Part shown: one piece after another, positions 57,442 to 64,000 of the stretch
Position numbering within the stretch: the first letter of the stretch is position 1
Layout: every line of letters starts with the position of its first letter
DNA from: Wolbachia endosymbiont (group B) of Germaria angustata
GTDB taxonomy: Bacteria; Pseudomonadota; Alphaproteobacteria; Rickettsiales; Anaplasmataceae
Direction: 5' to 3'
Length of the DNA stretch: 64,000 nt
Assembly (NCBI RefSeq): GCF_964026725.1
Contig: NZ_OZ034691.1
Location: 248,001-312,000, forward strand
Program-made: the position numbers and the translations under genes
The notes under the pieces: generated by a model
Told to the model about the DNA's origin: nothing
The model's input: the letters and a program-made list of their open reading frames with translations, nothing else
Database searches by the model: none

Positions 57442-57897
57442 TTAAAGCAGCTTGAATGTAATCACACCCAGTATATGTGTTATACCTTCTTCATTCCCAA
57501 TTGGTAGCAATACTTGCCTTATTTTAACACTTTCACTTTCTTCCTCTTCGTTAATTGAGCATTTACTCTCTATTACAGTCTCAAGTTTATCAATAACTGC
57601 ATCTATTTTATATAACCGCAAAAATGGTGCATCAATTGCATACTTATCATCGATGTACATCTTTTTTTCAAAACCATAGAATTCAATAGCTTTTTCTCCT
57701 GCATTTTCACAAATATAACCTCGATCTTTAACTTCAATGATAAAACAATGCTGCCATGACTCCATGATTTCTGCAGTGTCTATTTCATGTCTTTCTGGCC
57801 ATTCTCTATCTGATCCTTTTATATCACTCCAATGTTGAGTAACTATATTCACTATTCTTCTTTCTTTGCCTGTATAATTTTCCATTCGAAATTCCAC
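57442..57897 (-). CDS. PAS-like (PAS_5 type) protein
   Basis: The 151 residues follow the pattern of alphaproteobacterial PAS_5 proteins: a W-xxx-K/R-G-xxxWP motif (QHWSDIKGSDREWPERHEID), then a WQHCFIIEVKDRGYICENAG strand pair, a helix with IEFYGFEKK and a final strand VLLPIGNEEGITHILGVITF. No other domain. The likely start may be the internal ATG at 57885 (MENYTGKERR). Ligand and partner unknown. The gene is monocistronic; the downstream region is the ribosomal cluster. Confidence 0.7.
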   Translation of the reverse strand: MEFRMENYTGKERRIVNIVTQHWSDIKGSDREWPERHEIDTAEIMESWQHCFIIEVKDRGYICENAGEKAIEFYGFEKKMYIDDKYAIDAPFLRLYKIDAVIDKLETVIESKCSINEEEESESVKIRQVLLPIGNEEGITHILGVITFKLL

Positions 57898-58096
57898 ATA
57901 TAAAACACAGATATGAGGTAAATTTATCGTGAATGTATTGATTTTTTCTTACTAAAGGATGTAGATTATTGAAAATTCTCATCCTGTTTACACAACAGGT
58001 AATGATAAATTAAGTATAATAATTAGAGCATAAAAATTATTAAATGAGGAAACTGTAAAAAAATAATAAAAAAATTCTATTTTTGCAATATTTTGA

Positions 58097-58861
58097 CTAA
58101 ATAATACTATTACCTCTACTTTCTAAGGTTATTGCACTTAATAAATTACTAGATGAAGTTTCTTCCTTAGAACTACTATGGCTTTTATTTTTTCTATTAT
58201 AAAACCAACATTTAAATGGTACAGCTGCTGCGATAGCTGCTAACAAGACTACTCCCATTGCTAACATATCTACTGTTAACACTCCCATATTTTCCTTATT
58301 TGATCGAGATGTTTCCAATAATTTAAATCTTCTCAAGTTCCTATCATGAATCATAGGATTACCCAAAATATTTGTCGTATTTTTAACATTTCCTATATTT
58401 TGAATTGTAATTCCATTACTAGCGTTTGATTTTTTCATTTCTTCCATTACTTGTTTTAAGTTTGGTAGTTCTGTTGTTGTACTTTCAATATCAACAGCTT
58501 CCAGCTTTTGCAAATTCTCATTACTCAAAAACTCTTTGAGATACTTTTCATAAAACTCTTTGGCATTATATCTTTTATAACTTCGTATTTTTCCACTCTT
58601 GAGGTCAGAAACAATATCATCAATCATCACTTTTGGATTTTCTGCATGCACTATTTCTCCTTCAGCAACAAGAATACGATAAGATGTATCGTCAGGCATA
58701 CATACATACTTAAGTTTTAAATCACCTCCTCCCAATAGAAAATATATTGTTCTGTTTTGTTCTACATCTCGCAATTCTGATTCAATACTAATCCATCTAT
58801 TCCTTTTTTCCTTATTGATTGATCTTTTTTTTCCTACAGTATTTTTAAATCTTCTTGACAT
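58097..58861 (-). CDS. Single-pass membrane protein, duplicated family, copy 1
   Basis: Family not recognised. The 254 residues have a basic N-terminus, a region of strands and helices (about 25-120, SELRDVEQNRTIYFLLGGGD, IVSDLKSGKIRSYKRY), the signature MEEMKKSNASNGITIQNIG at about 137-155, and one C-terminal membrane helix (about 202-220) with a short charged, Ser-rich tail. It is paralogous to 59150-60154: same order of segments, and EEMKKSNASNGIT matches NEIEESNASYGIT. The 5-prime region of this gene also matches that of the other copy. Confidence 0.75.
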   Translation of the reverse strand: MSRRFKNTVGKKRSINKEKRNRWISIESELRDVEQNRTIYFLLGGGDLKLKYVCMPDDTSYRILVAEGEIVHAENPKVMIDDIVSDLKSGKIRSYKRYNAKEFYEKYLKEFLSNENLQKLEAVDIESTTTELPNLKQVMEEMKKSNASNGITIQNIGNVKNTTNILGNPMIHDRNLRRFKLLETSRSNKENMGVLTVDMLAMGVVLLAAIAAAVPFKCWFYNRKNKSHSSSKEETSSSNLLSAITLESRGNSII

Positions 58862-58893
58862 ATATGACCCCCAAGCTGACCAATATTTCCTTA

Positions 58894-59092
58894 TGTATAA
58901 AAGATAAATTATTTAAGTCCACATCTTTTCACTAAGATTTTTATATTTTTATTATACTAAATAATACATATATTAATATCTGAATTTCTCATTGCAATTT
59001 ATTATACCTTAGTAAAAATGATATAAAATTAGAGAAAGAATTATAAATTTTGTGTAAGACAGGAAAATTTCTTCTCCTTTGGTCCCAGAGCA
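58894..59092 (+). pseudogene. Duplicated alaS upstream region and dead alaS 5-prime fragment
   Basis: This stretch aligns with 60164-60417. Shared landmarks in order are TTTTATTATACTAA, TATATTAATAT, the AACTTATTAT/ATTTATTATA block, CCTTAGTAAAAATGAT against CCTCAGTAAAAACGAT, AAATTAGAGAAAGAATTATA against GAAATTAGAGAAAGATTTAT, and TTCTTCTCCTTTGGTCCCAGAG against TTCTTCTCCTTTGATTCCAGAG. The last three are the first codons of alaS, here with frame-breaking changes (about 59011-59092). It shows that a unit of membrane-protein gene plus alaS start was duplicated in tandem. Confidence 0.8.
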
Positions 59093-59114
59093 TATAAGTG
59101 CTGTAAGCGCTAAG

Positions 59115-59138
59115 TTGATGGCACTGTTGTGCCATCAA
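59115..59138. other. Perfect stem-loop after the second membrane protein gene
   Basis: TTGATGGCAC-TGTT-GTGCCATCAA forms a 10-base stem with a four-base loop, 12 bases after the stop of the minus-strand gene ending at 59150. No T-run follows, so a terminator role is uncertain. Confidence 0.35.
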
Positions 59139-59149
59139 ACTCTGGAATT

Positions 59150-60154
59150 TTACTCAACACTAATCTGAGAAGATAGATGTGCTACCGATGTAGCATTGCT
59201 GAGCAAAGATTCTATTTCTGATGTAGATCCGGAATGCTCAAGTTGAGTTTGTTCAGGAAGGTTTTTCATAGCTTTTTCAACATCGTAGCTACCTTCCCTA
59301 TTTTTTCTATGCCATACAAAGTATCCTAATCCTGCAAAAGCTACTGCTAGCACTCCACCCAATATACCACCAGCAATCCCTGCTATTCCTATATACTGTC
59401 CTCCATTTATTTCGGGTAATTTAGGCCCTTCCACATCTGTGCTATTAAATATAGAATGATCTAATACTTCTTGTGAATTACTATCAAAACGGGAAACACT
59501 ACTTATACCTTCAGGTGTAATTCCATAACTAGCGTTTGATTCTTCTATTTCATTTATTACGTCATTAATCTCTTTAGTAGTTACTTTGCTTGATGCAAAA
59601 TCGAATTCTTGTTTTGTTAAAGAAGCTGATTCGATAGTTACACCTTCCTTCATCTGATAATCAATTTCTTCAGTAGTAGATCCTCTCAATTGGCTATTTT
59701 CATCAGTTCTTTCTTTTAGCTTTTTTGAACTATCCTTACCCAATTCATCTACAAGGTTTTGTAGATATATTTTCTTAAATTCTCTATAATTATATTCTTT
59801 ACCTTTTTCTATTTCTCCACTCTTAAGACCTAAAATAATTCTATCTATTGTCGATTCACGAATTGCTTGAGGAATGTCTATTGAATTTACTATTCCTGTA
59901 ACCAAGCCTATCTCAGCTGCTCTAGAAGATATAGAGAGGTCTTTTACTGTTAAATTCTCTCCTTTAATTAAAAATTCTACCCTTCTGTTTTGTTTTATAC
60001 TTTCCAAGTCAGATACAATTCTAATTGTTGGACCATCCATCTCCTGCTTATTTGTTGTTTCTCTCTTTCGCATGCTATTCTTAGTGTTTTGGAATTTTTT
60101 TTGGCATTTCACACTCCTTAAATTAATTAATAAAAGTATTATTTGAATTAACAA
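59150..60154 (-). CDS. Single-pass membrane protein, duplicated family, copy 2
   Basis: 334 residues, larger paralog of the gene at 58097. The N-terminus (MLIQIILLLINLRSVKC) is hydrophobic, like a signal or start-transfer segment absent from copy 1; an internal Met (MRKRETTNKQ, 60073) is another possible start, which would match the other paralog better. Shared segments are KQNRRVEFLIKGENL against EQNRTIYFLLGGGDL, GLKSGEIEKGKEYNYREFKK and ESNASYGITPEGI. A C-terminal Gly/Ala-rich membrane helix (about 258-283) precedes a charged tail. Function unknown; gene-family expansion and rapid change hint at host interaction (inference). Confidence 0.78.
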   Translation of the reverse strand: MLIQIILLLINLRSVKCQKKFQNTKNSMRKRETTNKQEMDGPTIRIVSDLESIKQNRRVEFLIKGENLTVKDLSISSRAAEIGLVTGIVNSIDIPQAIRESTIDRIILGLKSGEIEKGKEYNYREFKKIYLQNLVDELGKDSSKKLKERTDENSQLRGSTTEEIDYQMKEGVTIESASLTKQEFDFASSKVTTKEINDVINEIEESNASYGITPEGISSVSRFDSNSQEVLDHSIFNSTDVEGPKLPEINGGQYIGIAGIAGGILGGVLAVAFAGLGYFVWHRKNREGSYDVEKAMKNLPEQTQLEHSGSTSEIESLLSNATSVAHLSSQISVE

Positions 60155-60325
60155 ATACTTCTCTATGTTAGTGGATAAAATATTTAAACCTATATCTTTT
60201 TATTAAAATTTTTATGTAAAAGTTACTTTTATTATACTAAGTAATATATATATTAATATTTAGATTGATAAATTGATTTTACTTCTGTTACAACTTATTA
60301 TGCATAGATAACCTCAGTAAAAACG

Positions 60326-62965
60326 ATGAAGCTAAACGAAATTAGAGAAAGATTTATAAAATTTTTTGTAAATAATAATCATGAGCAAGTTCCTTCTTCT
60401 CCTTTGATTCCAGAGAACGATCCAACACTCATGTTTACAAATGCTGGTATGGTACAGTTCAAAAACATCTTTACCGGCACGCAAAAAACTGAAATGAAAC
60501 GTGCCGTCTCAAGTCAAAAGTGTCTCAGAGCAGGTGGTAAACACAATGATCTTGAAAATGTTGGCTATACATCTCGACATCACACATTTTTTGAAATGCT
60601 CGGAAATTTTAGCTTTGGTGATTACTTTAAAGAAACTGCGATAGAATTTGCGTGGAAATTTATTACTGAAGAATTGTCTCTTGATAAAAACAGACTATCC
60701 ATAACTGTTTACCACACTGATGATGAAGCATATGAAATTTGGCGTAAGATAAGTGGCTTTTCAGATGATAAAATCATAAGAATTACAACAGATGATAACT
60801 TTTGGAGCATGGGCAATACTGGTCCATGTGGCCCATGTTCTGAAATCTTTTACGATCATGCAAATCAGGATTTGCATGAAGACGACAGAATTGTTGAAAT
60901 TTGGAACCTGGTGTTCATGGAATTTAATAAAGATGAAGAAGGTAATTTACAAAAATTACAAAAAAAATGCATCGATACCGGAATGGGCCTTGAAAGAATA
61001 GCAGCTGTTATGCAGAACGTTCATGATAACTATGATATTGACCTATTTTCTGCTCTGGTAAGTAAATCGCAAGAGTACTGTGGAAATACGGAAAATAAAG
61101 TAGCTCATAAGATTATTGCAGATCACCTTCGTGCAACTGCATTTCTCATCGCAGAAGGAGTACTTCCTGGAAATGAAGGAAGAAATTATGTACTACGCAG
61201 ATTGATCAGGAGAGCAGTACGTTATATCCATCTACTTGGATATAATGATTCTCTATTGAACCTTGTTTTTCCTGCACTCATAGATGGCACAAGTTTGGCT
61301 TATATGGGAGATGCTTATCCAGAGCTAATCAGAGCTAAAAGCTTAATAGAAACAACGTTAAAATCAGAGGAAGAAAACTTTAAAGACACTTTAATGAAAG
61401 GCATTAATCTCTTGGACAAATTTACTGCAGATTTAAAATCAGGTGACACTCTATCTGGAGAATCAGCATTCAAACTATATGACACTTATGGATTTCCTTT
61501 GGATATCACACTTGATATTTTGAAAGAAAGGAAAATAAATTTTGACCAAAAAGGTTTTGATAATGCAATGAAAGAGCAAAAAGAAAGAGCACGTGCTAAA
61601 TGGGCTGGATCTGGTGAAAAATCTGTTGAGCAAGTATGGTTTGATTTGATCAATAAATTTGGCAAAACAAAATTTGTTGGTTATGAGTATGATGAAGTAA
61701 AGGATGCAACAGTACTCGCAATAATTTCCTCTAAAAATGAAGTAATTGATTCTGCAAAAGAAGGAGAAAAGATAACTATTATACTTGATAAAACACCTTT
61801 TTATGGCGAGTCAGGTGGACAAGTGGGAGATATTGGAAAGTTCCTTCTTGTCATCCCAGTACTTGATACTGGGATCCAGATTCCAGCGTCACGCGCTGGA
61901 ATGACACCAGATTTAGGCGTAATCATAGTGGAAAATACCAACAAGATTAATGACCTATATTTACACAGATGTATAGTGGAGTCTGGTTCAGTTCGTAAAG
62001 GTGATACAGTTACAGCGAGTATTAACAAAAAAAGAAGACAAGACTTAAGCAGAAATCATTCAGCTACACATCTTCTACACTTTGCACTCAGAAAAATCTT
62101 AGGTGATCACGTTACTCAAAAAGGTTCTCTAGTCGCACCAAATAGACTAAGATTTGACTTTAGTCACAATAAGCCAGTCACTCAGGATCAGCTGTCTTCA
62201 GTAGAAGATATAGTAAACTCTCTAATCAGAGAAAATCTTTCTACGTCCACAAAAGTTCAAGGTATGGATAAGGCAATAGACGAAGGAGCGATGGCCTTAT
62301 TTGGTGAAAAATATGGTGATAATGTTAGGGTTGTAAAAATTGGAGATTCAAAAGAATTATGTGGTGGTACACACGTGGAGCGTACCGGAGAAATTGGTTT
62401 GTTTAAGATAGCAGCAGAATGTTCCGTTGCATCTGGAGTAAGAAGGATCGAAGCTTTAACCGGTCAAGAAGCAATTAATTATGTACGCAATAACGAAATT
62501 AGCTTAAAAAAAGTTGCAGAATGCGTAAAAGCACCAGCAAATGAAATAATAAGTCGACTCAGTATTTTAAGCCAAGAGCGCAAAGAATTTGAAACCAAAA
62601 TAAAAAATCTTTATAAAAAGATTATCAGTGTAGAAAATATAAAAAGTACTGAAATAAATGGAATAAATTTCGTAAGCCACACTTTTACTGACGTTCCAGG
62701 AAGTATCATAAGGGAATTTGCTCTACAGCAACAAAAACCGAAAACTGTAATAGCCTTCATGGTAACAGAAAAGGATAAAACAGTTTTGATTGTCAAAGTA
62801 AGTAAAGATTTAACTAATAAGATCAATGCAAAAGAGCTAGTATCTACTGTAACCAGAAGGGATTGCAGTGGAAATACCGAACTTGCCCAAACAGGCTGTG
62901 ATAACAATAAAATAGATGATGCCATTACAGCAATCCATAGCAAAATAACAGCTTGCAAAAACTAA
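60326..62965 (+). CDS. alaS: Alanyl-tRNA synthetase, carrying an inserted palindromic repeat
   Basis: Class II synthetase of 879 residues. The catalytic part has [33 protein letters not shown] (motif 2), [19 protein letters not shown] and [14 protein letters not shown]. The editing domain has HSATHLLH and [13 protein letters not shown] with the zinc ligands. The C-terminal oligomerisation part is present but short. Codons 508-528 (61849-61910) translate the palindromic repeat ([19 protein letters not shown]), an insert between the beta-barrel and the editing domain, near GDIGKF. The frame is kept without a stop, so the enzyme is probably functional, and 5-prime sequence is duplicated at 58894. 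Confidence 0.97.
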   Translation: MKLNEIRERFIKFFVNNNHEQVPSSPLIPENDPTLMFTNAGMVQFKNIFTGTQKTEMKRAVSSQKCLRAGGKHNDLENVGYTSRHHTFFEMLGNFSFGDYFKETAIEFAWKFITEELSLDKNRLSITVYHTDDEAYEIWRKISGFSDDKIIRITTDDNFWSMGNTGPCGPCSEIFYDHANQDLHEDDRIVEIWNLVFMEFNKDEEGNLQKLQKKCIDTGMGLERIAAVMQNVHDNYDIDLFSALVSKSQEYCGNTENKVAHKIIADHLRATAFLIAEGVLPGNEGRNYVLRRLIRRAVRYIHLLGYNDSLLNLVFPALIDGTSLAYMGDAYPELIRAKSLIETTLKSEEENFKDTLMKGINLLDKFTADLKSGDTLSGESAFKLYDTYGFPLDITLDILKERKINFDQKGFDNAMKEQKERARAKWAGSGEKSVEQVWFDLINKFGKTKFVGYEYDEVKDATVLAIISSKNEVIDSAKEGEKITIILDKTPFYGESGGQVGDIGKFLLVIPVLDTGIQIPASRAGMTPDLGVIIVENTNKINDLYLHRCIVESGSVRKGDTVTASINKKRRQDLSRNHSATHLLHFALRKILGDHVTQKGSLVAPNRLRFDFSHNKPVTQDQLSSVEDIVNSLIRENLSTSTKVQGMDKAIDEGAMALFGEKYGDNVRVVKIGDSKELCGGTHVERTGEIGLFKIAAECSVASGVRRIEALTGQEAINYVRNNEISLKKVAECVKAPANEIISRLSILSQERKEFETKIKNLYKKIISVENIKSTEINGINFVSHTFTDVPGSIIREFALQQQKPKTVIAFMVTEKDKTVLIVKVSKDLTNKINAKELVSTVTRRDCSGNTELAQTGCDNNKIDDAITAIHSKITACKN
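61849..61906. repeat. Palindromic repeat element, copy 3, inside alaS
   Basis: The 58 bases begin TGTCATCCCAGTACTTGATA and end CGCGCTGGAATGACA. TGTCAT and ATGACA pair at the ends and two hairpins lie within (CCCAGTA/TACTGGG and TTCCAGCG/CGCTGGAA). The sequence is close to the intergenic copies at 11158 and 55581. Confidence 0.85.
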
Positions 62966-63082
62966 TACACCCTACTACCTCGATATCTTTTAACCGTAAA
63001 CGGAATCGTCAAGGTATTATGCAAATAGGGGTAGAGAAGACTTAACTGTCAAATGAGCATATCAGGTAATAAGAACTAGATT

Positions 63083-63112
63083 ACAGCTCCATGCACTGGA
63101 ATGATATCTAGG
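63083..63112. repeat. Decayed right half of a palindromic repeat
   Basis: TTACAGCTCCATGCACTGGA and ATGATATC resemble the right half of the intergenic copies (ctggattccag...cactggaatgacac). The left half is not visible. Otherwise 62966-63176 shows no gene. Confidence 0.35.
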
Positions 63113-63176
63113 TCTAAAGTCTACATAAAAATCGTTTACAATCGGCGTTCAATGTGATAAGTTGAAAGCAGTTTAT

Positions 63177-63248
63177 TCCTCGGTAGCTCAGTGGTAGAGC
63201 AGTTGGCTGTTAACCAATTGGTCGCTGGTTCGAATCCGGCCCGGGGAG
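63177..63248 (+). tRNA. tRNA-Asn (anticodon GUU)
   Basis: TCCTCGG pairs with CCGGGGA (one T-G pair) before discriminator G. The anticodon arm is TTGGCTGTTAACCAA with GTT in the loop. T arm GCTGGTTCGAATCCGGC. CCA is not encoded. Confidence 0.97.
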
Positions 63249-63334
63249 CACTATTTTATACAATCTGTACATTTCACTTTTAGCCCAAAATTCACTACCT
63301 TTTTTTGTCTCTTAAACAGACAAAACGTGTGAAA

Positions 63335-64000
63335 TTATATAGGTTTAAAGCCTTTACTGTCAAAATGCAAAGATGTCTGCGCTTCACTTAGCTTGCTATC
63401 TGGCTCCTCTTCTATTTTTCTTTTATTACATTTCCTTTTTAATTGAGGAAGGACATTTTTTGGCAATGTTTCATCAATACTGCAATAATTGTAAATGAGC
63501 GAAGTAAGACGCACCAAATTTCCACCCGCCAAAGTCTGTGCACCTCTGTAATTAATGCTGTTATCATATACTTTAAGTGTAATAAGATTTGTAAGATTTC
63601 CACTCGCTAAAACTTCCGCACCTTTGTCACTGATTTCATTCCATCCTAAACTAAGCAAAGTAAGATTTGTAAGATTTCTACTTGCTAAAGCTTTTGCCCC
63701 CCTATCGCCAATTTTATTATCATATAATTTAAGCTCAGTAAGACTTGTAAGATTTCCACTGGCTAAAGCCTCTACACCTTCATCACCAATTTCGTTTCCT
63801 CCTAAATCAAGCGAAGTAAGATTTATAAGATTTCCGCTTGCTAAAATCTTCGCACCTTCTGTACCAATACAACAGCAACTTAGATCAAGTGAAGTAAGAT
63901 GTGAAAGCTTAGCTAATTCTTTTACAACTTCACAATCAATGCTTGAATATCGTAAAATAAGCTTTCTAATGTGTGTATTATTTTTTAAAAAATTTACGAA
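63335..64000 (-). CDS. Leucine-rich-repeat protein, C-terminal part (runs off the window)
   Basis: The minus-strand frame is open from the window edge (64000) to a stop at 63335, 221 codons. It contains about five tandem repeats of about 28 residues of the ribonuclease-inhibitor-like LRR type, such as NLTSLTELKLYDNKIGDRGA, NLTNLTLLSLGWNEISDKGA and NLITLKVYDNSINYRGA, with the L-x-L-x-x-N-x-I-x-x-x-G-A pattern and an ALASGNL stretch between. After the repeats comes a charged tail (about 40 residues). The N-terminus and any signal are outside. LRR proteins of this type in intracellular bacteria are often host-interaction proteins (inference). The repeats are very similar to one another, suggesting recent expansion. 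Confidence 0.85.
   Translation of the reverse strand, partial: FVNFLKNNTHIRKLILRYSSIDCEVVKELAKLSHLTSLDLSCCCIGTEGAKILASGNLINLTSLDLGGNEIGDEGVEALASGNLTSLTELKLYDNKIGDRGAKALASRNLTNLTLLSLGWNEISDKGAEVLASGNLTNLITLKVYDNSINYRGAQTLAGGNLVRLTSLIYNYCSIDETLPKNVLPQLKRKCNKRKIEEEPDSKLSEAQTSLHFDSKGFKPI

Overview
The window looks like a Wolbachia chromosome segment (Alphaproteobacteria, Rickettsiales, Anaplasmataceae). The reasons are: very low GC; RNA polymerase beta and beta-prime fused into one 2839-residue protein; an alphaproteobacterial CtrA regulator; divergent but intact house-keeping genes; degraded insertion sequences; and several copies of a small palindromic repeat of the kind scattered through Wolbachia genomes, one of them inside the alaS reading frame. 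I cannot assign the strain or supergroup from sequence alone.

Layout. 1-2 kb: start of an unidentified gene behind a strong promoter, then tgt and nuoE. 2.1-4.4 kb: a large Thr/Ser-rich membrane protein. 4.5-4.9 kb: RNase P RNA. 5-11 kb: an IS remnant, ctrA, the gpsA-pgpA-GNAT-PAS cluster, sdhB and ybeY. 11-18 kb: an EVE-domain gene and ftsZ, a small membrane protein with a terminator, a broken comM, and a polysaccharide deacetylase overlapping a class B penicillin-binding protein. 17.8-23.8 kb: the proteostasis operon tig-clpP-clpX-lon and tRNA-Leu. 24-26 kb: a BON lipoprotein, an IS5-type fragment and prmC. 26.6-42.6 kb: the str-rpo block rpsL-rpsG-fusA-tuf-tRNA-Trp-secE-nusG-rplK-rplA-rplJ-rplL-rpoBC. 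42.6-45.1 kb: dusB preceded by a membrane-anchored Ulp1-like cysteine protease. 45-52.5 kb: serS, purD, two RDD genes, icd, a J-domain membrane protein and nth. 52.5-54 kb: a decayed IS inserted in a palindromic repeat. 54-57.4 kb: purH, fmt, rplT, rpmI. 57.4-63 kb: a PAS-like protein, two tandemly duplicated single-pass membrane proteins and alaS. 63-64 kb: tRNA-Asn and the C-terminal part of a leucine-rich-repeat protein that runs off the window.

Most of the window is conserved core: transcription and translation, protein quality control, purine synthesis, TCA and respiratory subunits, phospholipid synthesis and residual peptidoglycan enzymes. The accessory layer is where the interest lies. 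It holds a predicted Ulp1/C48 protease with host-like linear motifs, a mucin-like surface protein whose frame continues after a TGA, paralogous membrane proteins whose duplication carried along a dead copy of the alaS 5-prime end, a NusG with two NGN-like domains, a J-domain protein with a C-terminal frameshift, an LRR protein, and a palindromic element living inside alaS. The best candidate for an undescribed system is the set of host-interaction-type proteins (C48 protease, Thr-rich protein, LRR protein, paralogous TM proteins). They are scattered among house-keeping genes rather than forming one island.
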